Source: Cenarchaeum symbiosum A
GTDB taxonomy: Archaea; Thermoproteota; Nitrososphaeria; Nitrososphaerales; Nitrosopumilaceae
Length of the DNA stretch: 64,000 bases
Direction: 5' to 3'
Assembly: GCA_000200715.1 (NCBI GenBank)
Contig: DP000238.1
Coordinates: forward strand, 830,593 to 894,592
Shown piece by piece: positions 1-9,381 of this stretch (position 1 is its first letter; every line of letters starts with the position of its first letter). The notes below the pieces were generated by a model, which worked only from the letters and a program-made list of their open reading frames with translations, was not told where the DNA came from and did not search any database. The translations under genes and the position numbers were made by a program.

Positions 1-57
1 GAACAGGGCATCATCGATGTGATAATCGGCTTCTTTAGGTCGATTCTCGGGCTCTAG
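1..57 (+). CDS. C-terminal end of a giant surface protein (partial, 5' end outside window)
   Basis: The first 18 codons read EQGIIDVIIGFFRSILGL and end in TAG at 55-57. This matches the hydrophobic C-terminal tails of the giant proteins downstream, which end in DFFRSLFGL, DFFRSLFGMS and DFVRSLLGL. The fragment is therefore almost certainly the end of another member of the same family whose body lies left of the window. Nothing else of the gene can be seen. The match is short, but residue pattern and position (last codons before a stop) agree with all the other complete members. Confidence 0.75.
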   Translation, partial: EQGIIDVIIGFFRSILGL

Positions 58-82
58 GGAACTGGCTCTGCAAAACAAGCCC

Positions 83-90
83 AAATATAC
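83..90 (+). promoter_or_regulatory. TATA box of the threonine dehydratase gene
   Basis: An AAATATA-type element is centred about 26 bases upstream of the ATG at 112, the spacing expected for a leaderless archaeal transcript. No Shine-Dalgarno sequence is visible. Confidence 0.55.
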
Positions 91-111
91 GGCTGCCTGC
101 GGCGGTATATA

Positions 112-1317
112 ATGGAGCCATCGTATGAAGAGGTTGAAAGGGCCGCCTCCATGCGCGGGGCCGAAGTGCGCAAGACTCCCCTTGTGTACTCCCCTACATT
201 TAGCAGGATGACCGGCTCCGAGGTGTACCTAAAATTAGAGCACCGCCAAAAGACCGGCTCCTTCAAGATAAGGGGGGCGCACTACAAGATAATGACGCTG
301 CCAGATAACGAAAAGAAGAAAGGCGTGGTGGCGGCATCCGCGGGAAACCACGCGCAGGGGGTCGCATTTGCAGCCTCTGCCGAGGGGATACCCTGTACTA
401 TAGTCATGCCAAAGACCGCCTCGCCAGCAAAGGTGGCGGCAACCCGGGGGTACGGCGCTAATGTGATACTGGAGGGCTCAAGTTATGAGGAATCATGGAA
501 CAAGGCAAGGGAGATTGCCGCCGAGACTGGCGCGTGCATAATACATGCATTTGATGACCCGCAGGTGATAGCGGCCCAGGGCGTGATAGGCCTGGAGATT
601 CTAGAGGAGCTGCCCGATGTGGACGAGGTTTACATTCCGGTGGGTGGCGGGGGCCTTGCCGCCGGCGTACTAGTGGCCATAAAGGAAAAGCACCCGGGTG
701 TAAGGGTGGTAGGCGTGCAGTCGAGCAGGTTTCCCGCCATGAAGGAATCGCTGGATAGGGGCAGCACGGCCCCGTCCGGAGGGGGGACGACCATAGCGGA
801 TGGCATATCGGTGAGGAGTCCAGGCGAGCTGACATTTGCTATAATCCGGGAGCTCATAGACGAGATAGTCCTCGTCGATGATTCCGAGATAATAGGGGCG
901 ATGTTCCTGCTAATGGAGAGGTCAAAGTCGGTGGTGGAGCCTTCCGGGGCGGCCACCCTTGCGCACATACTGTCAAATCCGCGCCCCGGAAAAAAGGTGG
1001 TGGCGGTCCTGGCGGGCGGCAATGTCGATATGTACCTGCTAGGGCAGATAGTGGATAAGGGCTTGGCCCAGACGGGCAGGCTGCTCAAGGTGTTCATACT
1101 GTTGCCGGACAAGCCGGGGGCCCTCAAGGAGGTGGTAGACGAGATAACCTCGGCCAATGCCAACATAGTCGAGGTGGTCCACGACAGGTTTAGCTCCGAG
1201 ATAAACGCGGGATCCGCGGGTGTCACCCTCAGCCTTGAGACGCAGGGCGCGGGGGCGGCAGACGGCCTTGTGCGCCATCTCCGGGACAGGGGCATAATCT
1301 TCAGGCTGGTCACATAG
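112..1317 (+). CDS. ilvA: Threonine ammonia-lyase (threonine dehydratase) with C-terminal ACT domain
   Basis: This 401-residue enzyme should deaminate L-threonine to 2-oxobutanoate using pyridoxal phosphate, the entry step to isoleucine, in the cytoplasm. The PLP lysine lies in KTGSFKIRGA (Lys52), followed by the substrate loop ASAGNHAQG near residue 77 and the glycine-rich phosphate-binding loop GGGGLAAG near residue 181. From about residue 325 there is an ACT domain (LLPDKPGALKEVV), the usual amino-acid-sensing module in this family. Length fits the short ACT-bearing form rather than the 510-residue biosynthetic form. The ATG sits 26 bases after a TATA box. Serine dehydratase activity is also possible. 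It is an isolated housekeeping gene between two giant surface-protein genes. Confidence 0.93.
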   Translation: MEPSYEEVERAASMRGAEVRKTPLVYSPTFSRMTGSEVYLKLEHRQKTGSFKIRGAHYKIMTLPDNEKKKGVVAASAGNHAQGVAFAASAEGIPCTIVMPKTASPAKVAATRGYGANVILEGSSYEESWNKAREIAAETGACIIHAFDDPQVIAAQGVIGLEILEELPDVDEVYIPVGGGGLAAGVLVAIKEKHPGVRVVGVQSSRFPAMKESLDRGSTAPSGGGTTIADGISVRSPGELTFAIIRELIDEIVLVDDSEIIGAMFLLMERSKSVVEPSGAATLAHILSNPRPGKKVVAVLAGGNVDMYLLGQIVDKGLAQTGRLLKVFILLPDKPGALKEVVDEITSANANIVEVVHDRFSSEINAGSAGVTLSLETQGAGAADGLVRHLRDRGIIFRLVT

Positions 1318-1370
1318 GGGCCGGGATAAGATAGTGGATCGCCCGGTCGGAATGCCGGATATTTCAAGTC

Positions 1371-1383
1371 TAAATGTTTAAAA
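1371..1383 (+). promoter_or_regulatory. TATA box upstream of the small ORF and giant gene
   Basis: The element TAAATGTTTAAAA has its TATA core (TTTAAA) centred near 1380. That is 27 bases before the ATG at 1407 but about 130 bases before the giant gene's ATG at 1511. The predicted transcript would therefore begin at the small ORF. Confidence 0.5.
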
Positions 1384-1406
1384 TGGCCCCAAATGGCCGG
1401 ATTACG

Positions 1407-1514
1407 ATGATGTGGCTGCATTATAGCATGGCCTGTATCCATAGGATCGCCTGTCTGGCCGATCGGCTGCCGGGGGAGACGGCAGGGCTGACGATAGAGG
1501 CGGATGTGTTATGA
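1407..1514 (+). CDS. Possible 35-aa leader ORF overlapping the giant gene start
   Basis: A 36-codon ORF (begins MMWLHYSMACIHRIACL, ends TIEADVL) starts exactly where a leaderless transcript from the TATA box at 1371-1383 should begin. Its TGA stop overlaps the ATG of the 2527-aa giant gene in an ATGA arrangement at 1511-1514, typical of translational coupling. The peptide has no recognisable domain. It could be a leader peptide that couples or regulates translation of the giant gene, or the ORF could be fortuitous within a 5' untranslated region. No comparison is available here, so its reality rests only on promoter spacing and the overlap. Confidence 0.4.
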   Translation: MMWLHYSMACIHRIACLADRLPGETAGLTIEADVL

Positions 1515-4500
1515 TAGGCCCGGCGCTAAAGGGCGCAGCCATGCTTGCGGTATTTGCCGCGGTGCTGGTGGCGTTTGCACCGCAGGCCCACGCACAGCAG
1601 CTGCTCTCCGCCACGTTTGATGATAACGGGATACTGGAGCTTACATTTGACGAGGTGGTGGAGATGGCAACCTTTGACCCAAGGGGCTTTACCCTGAGCG
1701 ATGGCAGCGGCATATTTACGATACAGCTCAACCCGGGCAAGCTTATCACTGATGCAGATTCTGACGTGATACAGTTCCGGCCAAACGACGGCGACAGGAG
1801 GCTGGCGCCCACATACACAGAACTGCGGCTCCACATAGCTCCCGATGCCATATCCCCGGGAAATCCCCCGACCGCAGCATTCACACTGCCGGACTCACAG
1901 TATCCGCATACACTTGTCACGTCAACCTTTGAGACCGTAAACGAGGAATCCCCGCAGGGGCTGGCATTCTCGCCTGACGGTTTGGTCATGCTGGTGGCCG
2001 GAAACGAAGGCGATTCAATCCGCAGGTACAACCTGAGCTCGCCCTATGATGTGGCCTCGGCTGTAGAGACCGAAGAGTTCGACATAAGCGCCCAGGAGGG
2101 TGCTGTGACCGGGGTGGACTTTGCCCCCGATGGCGGTAGGATATATGTCGTGGGGAGTAGAAATGACATAGCCCAGTATACGCTGGATGTGCCGTACAGC
2201 TTCGACCCGGCACCACAGTTTGAAACGAGAAGCAACACTCTGGTTCTAAGGAGTGTTCTGGATTCGGGTGCCGAAGAGACCCAGTACACAGGAATTCATT
2301 ACGCACCCGCAATATCGCGGCTCTACCTGGCAGGTGACTCACGCAATGCAATATTCCAATATGCTGTGGCCAACATATTCGACGTCAGGAGTATAACCCA
2401 CTCGGGAACCCTTGAGGTAGTCGACAGCTCGCCCCGCGGCGTGCACGTCTCGACCGACGGGCGGACCATGCTGGTGCTCGGACAGGGGAACGACATGATA
2501 TACAAGTACAGGCTCTCCGAGCCCTATGAGGTGACTAGCGCGTCGCTTGTGGCCCAGCTGGATGTCAGCGATCAGGATACCAACCCCCGCGGCTTTGCCG
2601 CATCAGAGGACGGCAGGTTTGTCTTCATGGCGGGAACAAACAGTGACACCGTACACAGGTACGACCTTGGCAACCCGTACGACTTTGGGTTCGGGCCGAC
2701 CGGCGAGGCCGCTGAGATAGGATCGGGCGGCGAGCCAGTCGTACCGGGGTACAACCTGACAGAAGATGCTGCCCCCACGGGGATTACATTCTCGTACGAC
2801 GGCACACAGATGTTTGTAACCGGGGAGGAGAACGATGCAGTGTACAGGTATGCACTGGATACGCCGTTTAATGTCAGCGGGGCTGTGTACACCGACAACT
2901 TTACCGTGTCGGCGGACCCGCAGGATGTGCATTTCTCCCATCTCGGCACAACGATGATCATAGTAAACTCGGCAGGCACAGTCAGCGAGTACGCGCTAAA
3001 CCAAGCGTATGCCATAACAACGGCCACGCTTACCACCGCCGAATCCCTTGACCAGAGCAGCAGCCCCACGGGCGTTGCATTCAGCCACGGAGGATACACC
3101 ATATTTGCAGTCGGGAATGCAAGCGACAGCGTCCACGCGTACGAGCTGTTTGGTGATGCGTATGACCTGACTGGCTTCATAACCCAATCTGTGGGCAACA
3201 TAGACGTGAGCGGGCAAGAGACCGACCCCACGGGAATGGCGTTCTCGGATGACGGGCTCAGGGTGTTCGTAACCGGCCGGGACTCTGATTCCATCCACAG
3301 GTACGACCTGAAGAGTCCGTTTGTCCTGTCTGGCGACAGGTATGTGGACTCTGTATACGTGGGCGAACAGGACAGTTCCCCGGGAGATATTGAGATTCTT
3401 CCAGGGGGATCAGGAATGGTGATGGTGGGCACCAACAGCGGCATGATATACAACTACATCCTGGCAACGCCGTTTGATGTAACATCATCGTCGTACGCCC
3501 AGTCCCTATTCGTGAGGAGTGACACCGACGAGCCGGGAGATATCGCCATATCGCCTGATGGCAGAAACATGTTCCTGCCGGATAACTCTGATGATACGAT
3601 CCAACAATACTATCTTGGCATACCGAATGACCCGACAAGCGCCGTGCCCGTGGACTCTGTCAACGTGAGTGCCGATGTGAGCACACCTGCAGGGCTGGCG
3701 TTCTCACCCAACGGCACGCTCATGTATGTGGTAGATGAGACCGATGATACAGTCTACGAGTATTTGATGGATCCTGCATGGGACGTATCCACTGCGGCGC
3801 GCACGGCAAATAGTGCCACGCTCGTGGGAGCTTTCGCTGCCAACGGCTTGGCCATCTCCTCTGACGGCCTGCACATGCTAGTTACCCAGTCAGGAGGCAC
3901 TGTGGATCATTATGCCATGGACGGCCCGTATGTGCTGCCAGGCACCCCCGCGATAGCCAACACGCTTGATGTCACAGGCGAGAGCTCCGCCCCGACAGGG
4001 ATCGCCGTGAATACGGACGGAACGGCCATCGTCATAACAGGAAGCACAGGAGACAGGCTGGACCGTTATGTGCTGGGCACGGCATACGACCTGTCCACTG
4101 CCGTGCACAACGATACATTGAGCCTGGCAGGACTCGACAACATCCCCGATGGGGTGGCATACTCGGCAGACGGCATGAAGCTCTTTTACGTGGGATCAGC
4201 CAGCGACACGGTATTCGCTTTCAACTTGGATAGATCACATTCCGTGGTAGCCGCGCCCCCGGCCCCTGGGATCCTCTCGGCTGTTCTCGACGGGGCGGAT
4301 CTCACACTAGAGTTTGATAAGGAGATAAGCCCCTCGACTGTAATGCCCGAGAACATACACGTGCGGGACGGCTCGCGGGCAGAAGGAGGCGGCATAACTC
4401 TGTCTAGTGCTAGCGTCTCAGGCTCGACCATCACGGCCACACTGCCAAATGCCGGTGACGTCGTCCGGTATACGGACCCCGTCGCATACTTTGACGCACC

Positions 4501-7500
4501 GGCACTATCCGGTGTGGGAGGCGGCTCGTTTCCGGACCTAGAGGACACATCCGGCTCGGCGGCCCTTGCGCAACGCCTGCTCGATGGACGCGGTGCACTC
4601 AGTGTTGGGTTTGCCGGCAGCTACTCCGTCAGCAACGAGACCACCCTGCCAAGTGGAGTCTACTTCAGGGAGAGCGGGCTGCAGATGTTTGCGATTGATC
4701 AGCCAAATGACAACTTGGTGGCCTACAACCTCTCTGTTCCGTACGACGTGACGAGTGCGACATTTAATGCGAACGTATCAGTCCGGGGCACCAGTCCCGA
4801 TCCGAGGTACACCGGGGTGGAGTTTAACCCCGATGGCTCCAGCTTTTACCTCGTTGACATGACAGGCGGCAGCGGCAGCAGCGGGGCAGTCAGGCAGTTT
4901 GTGATGTCAGAGCCGTTTGATATAACCACAGCCACCGAGGCGTCATTCAGGCTGGTCCTCTCAATACCCAGCCCGAGGAATACAGGACAGCCCGAAGGAC
5001 TGGAGTTCTCCCCGAATGGAGCATCCCTGTTCATAGTGGAAGGGTTTAGGGACCAGGTCGTCCGGTACGACTTGGGCACCCCGTACGACCTAAGTACGGC
5101 CGTGCTCAATTCCACCGTCAGGATATCCAGCTACACGCCCACGCCCTTTGATGTGACATTCTCGCCGGACGGCCTGTCCATGTTTACAATCGATCTGGGA
5201 GGCAGCATAGTGCGCAAGTTTGCCCTCCCCACACCATACGAGATAACCGGGGCCGAGCAGGTCGATTCCACATTTGTCGGCTCGCAGGCCTCCAACCCCC
5301 ACGACGTGTCATTCTCGGCAGACGGCTTTAGGATGTTTATCGCCGATAACTTGGGAGACAAGATAGTCCAGTACGACCTTTTGAGGCCGTACGATCTGAC
5401 ATGGCCGGGGCAGCCGGGCAGGCTGGGAGTCAACACGCCGTTCCATGTAGAGAACAACCCCACGGGGGCCGACTTCTCGTCAGATGGGAGTGCGGTATTC
5501 GTCGTAGGAAAGGGGCTGGACCAGATTCTGCTGTGCGCCCTGTCAGTGCCATACGACGTGACGACCGGCGCGTGTAGGATAGAGCATGCAAATGTAGACG
5601 GCGACCCCACCGGGATATCATTCTCACCTGATGGCAGGCGTGTCTTTGTATCAAATGCGACTAACATATACCAGTATACGATGGATAATGCCTTTGCCAT
5701 GACGGATAGCGGATTGGATCTTGATATCAGCCAAAAGGTGACACTTGACATCACACAGGTACCCAACTCCGAAGGTATCCCGTTTACAATCGGCACCGCC
5801 GAAGGGCTCGCCCTATCATCTGACGGCAGGACCCTGTTTGTACTGGGCACCATCCCCATCACTGCGATACAACAGTACATACTCCCCTCGCCCTTTGATC
5901 TGCGGGGCGCCGTATTCAGAGGTTATTCCGTGCAACACTCGCTCTCAGAGGCCGATCCCTCGGGCATTGCATTCTCACCTGACGGCATGCGGCTTTACAT
6001 AGCCGACAGGCTGACAGGGCAGATAATCACATACACCCTGGCCTCCCCGTACCATCTATCCCCCTTTGCCGAACGCACGGGGATAACGGACTTTTCCGCC
6101 GCCGACAATTCCATAGAGGATGTAGCTGTGGGCGCGACCGGCGCGGTATACGCGGTTGGATCCGGCAGGGACGGCTTGTACAGCTATGATGCGCAAGATG
6201 GGCGCGCATATCCGCTGGCCATAACGGGGACGCCCGGCAGGCTGGATGTCCTGTCAGGCACCATCAACATGACCAATGGTGTCATAAATGTGACATTCGC
6301 GGATATGGTGGACGGCAATGCGCTGAATCCGACAGGATACTCGATAGTGAATGCCAGTGGGACGGAGGCATCCATCACCCGCGCCGACAGCATAGAAGTG
6401 AATGGCAGCAGCTTGATCTTTGATCTAAGCGAGGAGGCCCGGAATGCAGTCGTCAACTTTTCGGATCCAAGGCTGCAGTTTGACGAGTTTGCAATATACA
6501 GCTCAGACGACAGGGTGTTCCCGGAGCCGTTTGCCCTCCCGTCGGAGCCGGCATTCGACGGCACGGGCACCAACCAGAGCTCCGGAGATCTTGTCTTCTC
6601 GTCTGACGGCTCCGTAATGTACACCCTGGCAGAGAATAACCTGTACTCGTACCAGCTTGGCACCCCGTTTGACGTCACGTCGGCCTTTGATGAAGACGAG
6701 ATCCGGCGCGCCGTGGCGACGGGCATGGCCTTTCCACCCGACGGCGATTCACTGTTCATGTCCAACGCCTCTGACGGCAAGGTAAGCCAGTTCTTCGTAA
6801 ACGATCCCTTTGACCTGTCCGGGAACGGCCTGCGGATCGGCAGCGCCAATCCTATAGGCTCCATCGGGCTCGGCGCGGACGCTGTACCTACCGGTGTTAC
6901 ACTCTCTGCCGACGGGAGAAAGATATTCGTTAGTGAGAGCAGGGATGATAGGATATACGGGTACGGCCTCAACGAGCCCTACACACTGCTCGATGGCACC
7001 GGGGACAGGGAGAGCTTCAATCTGACAGATATCAACCCGTCGGGGGTTGCATTCTCGGATGACGGCCTGAGGATGTTTGTTTCCGGGAATGATACAGGCG
7101 TTGTGCAGAGGTACGACCTCACGACGCCATACAAGCTGGAGGGTGCATCACTCTCCGATTCAGAACCGGTCACACCCGGGGCGTCAGAGATTGCATTCCT
7201 GCCAGGCGGCCTGCGGGCATACGTCGCGGGGCCCGGCGGCATAAATCAGTATTCTCTGGATACAGTCAAACTGAATCCGCCGCCCATGATGCGCTACATC
7301 AGCTCCACCGACAGCCCCATGATCAGGACAGGGCTCGATTCGATGATACCACAGGTGATATTTAGGATAAACGAGACAGACAGGTTGGAGATAGTCACCA
7401 CCACCGTCCCCTCCTCGGACCTGTCAATGGACCTCCCCATAGTGCGCATTCTGGCCACGGGTGTCAACACCTTGGAGGCCACCATAGACGAGTCGTTTGA

Positions 7501-9094
7501 CTGGCCACTCAACAGGACAGACTACACTGACAATGTCAAGTTGGAAATCGATGGGAATCCAGCCGATACCACCTCGGCCGATCGGGTGGCGGTAAACAAC
7601 GTAATCATAGACACCAGCAGAGTCCTCACACAAAATAGCGAGATCATAGTCCGGTTTGTAGATGTGGAAGATTCCGAGGATGTTTTGTACAGCGGAGAAT
7701 ACACGCTTGATGATTCCGACAAGGCCCTGCTTGCCGGGCGGTCGATAAACATAACGGATGCGGACAACCTGCTTGTAATACACCGGGATACGCCGCGCAA
7801 CCTTGTGATCAACGACACTACGGCTGTGAACGTGCCGCTCATACTGCACCTTGTAAACGAGACGAGTGACGGGACAGCAGAGTTGTTCTCTAATACCACC
7901 ATCAGGGGCGACGGCATCACCGTAACACTGCCACAAAACCTCATCCTGTCGGGTTTTGATAATCTGACACAGATAATCATACAAAAGGATAACAGTACGG
8001 CGATACCCAGCCTGCAGATCGCCTCCATTGAAAGCTCTTTCGAGGTGGGCCGGCCGGACGCAGACCTCGGCCTGAGCAGCCCCGCACGGATTGCCCTGCA
8101 TGATCAGGCTGGAAAGACAGGATACCGCATAGGCTTGTCCAGCGGGCCCATGACAATAAGTGATACCTGTGAAGACGACGTCATGCCGGTGGTGTCCGAC
8201 GTCTGCTCGCTGGATGTCAGGGATGACCTTGTAATATGGACGAATGACCTCTCCATATTCGGCGCGGGAAATAGCCCCGGGCCAGGCACCGGTCCCGGGC
8301 CTATTACGTCGACCCAGCCGTCGCGCGGCGGCGGTGGCGGCGGAGGAGGCGGTGGCGGAGGCTCCCTCCTCAGCGGCACGGGCCTCGGGTATGACGCCTC
8401 GTTTGGCTTTGCCTCGGAAGGGGCAGACGCGCTGCGCGGCTCATCCATACGCCTCCAGCCTGGCGGCACGCTGGTCATACAGCCCCAGCTCACACCCGCT
8501 GGACTCTTGACCGTATTTGACATGGAAATATACCTGACAGGGGCGGGCGGCGAGAGTGCCAGCGTATACTATAACAGGCTGGGCGCCTTCTTTGGAAAAC
8601 AGTGCTTTGGCGAGACAGCAGAATCCGAGATGACAAAGACCTGCGATGAATCATCGATAATATCAGGGGCGGCAACACCCGTGCTAGTCGGGGGATCCCT
8701 CGAGAGCATCTCCATACCCCTGGAGGGCGAGTTTGCAGGGACAGTAAGCATGATGCTACGCGACAACCAGGGGATAACGCTTGCGACACACGACCGCGAC
8801 AGGTTCAGCCTGAATACAGGAGGGGCCGCCGCGCCGGATGCGGGTGTTCCGGATGCCGTGGAGCCGGGTGTGACACCCCCGGCGGCAGGTTCTATTGATG
8901 AGCCCCGCGCAGAGCCCGCCGAGGACAGGGAGCCGCGGGACGAGCCGGCGGCAGGGACAGCAGACGAGCCCAGCCAGGACAGGGAAGCCCCGGAGGAGCA
9001 GGATTCAGAGCCTGCGGCAGAGATAGCAGAGGATTCCGAGAGGAGCTTCTTTGACGCGATAGGCGACTTTTTCAGGTCGCTCTTTGGCCTCTGA
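1511..9094 (+). CDS. Giant secreted beta-propeller-repeat surface protein (2527 aa)
   Basis: Residues 1-28 form a signal peptide ending in APQAHAQQ. An Ig-like strand domain (about 30-135) starts LLSATFDDNGILELTFDE. Related domains recur near 920 and 1573. Each is followed by propeller-like blades of 45-50 residues with S-P-D-G-x-x-M-F-V and R/Q-Y-x-L-x-x-P-Y-D-V motifs; I count about 15, 10 and 5. A different strand-rich region with several N-x-S/T sites spans about 1960-2265. A poly-Gly hinge follows near 2273, then a conserved domain (about 2290-2440) with a cysteine pair, a Glu/Pro-rich spacer and the tail FFDAIGDFFRSLFGL. The protein is likely exported and displayed at the cell surface. 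Adhesion or S-layer-associated roles are inference only. The ATG at 1511 is the only in-frame start after the stop at 1442. No catalytic motif is recognised. Confidence 0.88.
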   Translation: MIGPALKGAAMLAVFAAVLVAFAPQAHAQQLLSATFDDNGILELTFDEVVEMATFDPRGFTLSDGSGIFTIQLNPGKLITDADSDVIQFRPNDGDRRLAPTYTELRLHIAPDAISPGNPPTAAFTLPDSQYPHTLVTSTFETVNEESPQGLAFSPDGLVMLVAGNEGDSIRRYNLSSPYDVASAVETEEFDISAQEGAVTGVDFAPDGGRIYVVGSRNDIAQYTLDVPYSFDPAPQFETRSNTLVLRSVLDSGAEETQYTGIHYAPAISRLYLAGDSRNAIFQYAVANIFDVRSITHSGTLEVVDSSPRGVHVSTDGRTMLVLGQGNDMIYKYRLSEPYEVTSASLVAQLDVSDQDTNPRGFAASEDGRFVFMAGTNSDTVHRYDLGNPYDFGFGPTGEAAEIGSGGEPVVPGYNLTEDAAPTGITFSYDGTQMFVTGEENDAVYRYALDTPFNVSGAVYTDNFTVSADPQDVHFSHLGTTMIIVNSAGTVSEYALNQAYAITTATLTTAESLDQSSSPTGVAFSHGGYTIFAVGNASDSVHAYELFGDAYDLTGFITQSVGNIDVSGQETDPTGMAFSDDGLRVFVTGRDSDSIHRYDLKSPFVLSGDRYVDSVYVGEQDSSPGDIEILPGGSGMVMVGTNSGMIYNYILATPFDVTSSSYAQSLFVRSDTDEPGDIAISPDGRNMFLPDNSDDTIQQYYLGIPNDPTSAVPVDSVNVSADVSTPAGLAFSPNGTLMYVVDETDDTVYEYLMDPAWDVSTAARTANSATLVGAFAANGLAISSDGLHMLVTQSGGTVDHYAMDGPYVLPGTPAIANTLDVTGESSAPTGIAVNTDGTAIVITGSTGDRLDRYVLGTAYDLSTAVHNDTLSLAGLDNIPDGVAYSADGMKLFYVGSASDTVFAFNLDRSHSVVAAPPAPGILSAVLDGADLTLEFDKEISPSTVMPENIHVRDGSRAEGGGITLSSASVSGSTITATLPNAGDVVRYTDPVAYFDAPALSGVGGGSFPDLEDTSGSAALAQRLLDGRGALSVGFAGSYSVSNETTLPSGVYFRESGLQMFAIDQPNDNLVAYNLSVPYDVTSATFNANVSVRGTSPDPRYTGVEFNPDGSSFYLVDMTGGSGSSGAVRQFVMSEPFDITTATEASFRLVLSIPSPRNTGQPEGLEFSPNGASLFIVEGFRDQVVRYDLGTPYDLSTAVLNSTVRISSYTPTPFDVTFSPDGLSMFTIDLGGSIVRKFALPTPYEITGAEQVDSTFVGSQASNPHDVSFSADGFRMFIADNLGDKIVQYDLLRPYDLTWPGQPGRLGVNTPFHVENNPTGADFSSDGSAVFVVGKGLDQILLCALSVPYDVTTGACRIEHANVDGDPTGISFSPDGRRVFVSNATNIYQYTMDNAFAMTDSGLDLDISQKVTLDITQVPNSEGIPFTIGTAEGLALSSDGRTLFVLGTIPITAIQQYILPSPFDLRGAVFRGYSVQHSLSEADPSGIAFSPDGMRLYIADRLTGQIITYTLASPYHLSPFAERTGITDFSAADNSIEDVAVGATGAVYAVGSGRDGLYSYDAQDGRAYPLAITGTPGRLDVLSGTINMTNGVINVTFADMVDGNALNPTGYSIVNASGTEASITRADSIEVNGSSLIFDLSEEARNAVVNFSDPRLQFDEFAIYSSDDRVFPEPFALPSEPAFDGTGTNQSSGDLVFSSDGSVMYTLAENNLYSYQLGTPFDVTSAFDEDEIRRAVATGMAFPPDGDSLFMSNASDGKVSQFFVNDPFDLSGNGLRIGSANPIGSIGLGADAVPTGVTLSADGRKIFVSESRDDRIYGYGLNEPYTLLDGTGDRESFNLTDINPSGVAFSDDGLRMFVSGNDTGVVQRYDLTTPYKLEGASLSDSEPVTPGASEIAFLPGGLRAYVAGPGGINQYSLDTVKLNPPPMMRYISSTDSPMIRTGLDSMIPQVIFRINETDRLEIVTTTVPSSDLSMDLPIVRILATGVNTLEATIDESFDWPLNRTDYTDNVKLEIDGNPADTTSADRVAVNNVIIDTSRVLTQNSEIIVRFVDVEDSEDVLYSGEYTLDDSDKALLAGRSINITDADNLLVIHRDTPRNLVINDTTAVNVPLILHLVNETSDGTAELFSNTTIRGDGITVTLPQNLILSGFDNLTQIIIQKDNSTAIPSLQIASIESSFEVGRPDADLGLSSPARIALHDQAGKTGYRIGLSSGPMTISDTCEDDVMPVVSDVCSLDVRDDLVIWTNDLSIFGAGNSPGPGTGPGPITSTQPSRGGGGGGGGGGGGSLLSGTGLGYDASFGFASEGADALRGSSIRLQPGGTLVIQPQLTPAGLLTVFDMEIYLTGAGGESASVYYNRLGAFFGKQCFGETAESEMTKTCDESSIISGAATPVLVGGSLESISIPLEGEFAGTVSMMLRDNQGITLATHDRDRFSLNTGGAAAPDAGVPDAVEPGVTPPAAGSIDEPRAEPAEDREPRDEPAAGTADEPSQDREAPEEQDSEPAAEIAEDSERSFFDAIGDFFRSLFGL

Positions 9095-9096
9095 TC

Positions 9097-9125
9097 CCGT
9101 GACGGGCTGCCACGGCCTATGTTTT
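9097..9125 (+). terminator. Possible hairpin terminator after the 2527-aa gene
   Basis: CCGTG at 9097-9101 can pair with CACGG at 9111-9115, and a short T run (GTTTTAG) follows at 9121. The stem is only five base pairs, so this is a weak call. Confidence 0.25.
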
Positions 9126-9344
9126 AGAATATGATGCTGCAGGTCCGGAGATTTGCTTATGTTCTTGAACCTGCACGGACAGGATGCAAAGTTTCGCAGG
9201 CATTCCACCTACCCGGCGCCCCCCAGGGCACGACACCTTGGAGGGCCTTGCTTCCGGGCCGCGGCAGTGTACACCCCGCCCCGGGGCACGGGCCTGCGCG
9301 ACCCCCTAGTCCTAACTCTTGTCGATCTGGCGCAGAAAAAATAG

Positions 9345-9355
9345 TATTTAATATA
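9345..9355 (+). promoter_or_regulatory. TATA box followed by a C13 tract
   Basis: TATTTAATATA lies about 30 bases before the ATG at 9382. Thirteen consecutive C residues (9356-9368) fill much of the spacer, so changes in tract length would move the TATA box relative to the start codon. Confidence 0.6.
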
Positions 9356-9368
9356 CCCCCCCCCCCCC
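9356..9368 (+). repeat. Homopolymer tract of 13 C
   Basis: An uninterrupted run of 13 C residues lies between the TATA box and start codon of the 2429-aa surface-protein gene. Such tracts are prone to slippage. It may be a contingency locus controlling expression, or the length may be an imprecise sequencing call. Confidence 0.85.
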
Positions 9369-9381
9369 GCTGTCTAGATAG

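Noticed and set aside
8328..8365. GGN-rich poly-Gly coding tract as a slippage switch
   Set aside because: Codons vary (GGC, GGT, GGA), so there is no long perfect repeat, and each in-frame change would only lengthen a linker.
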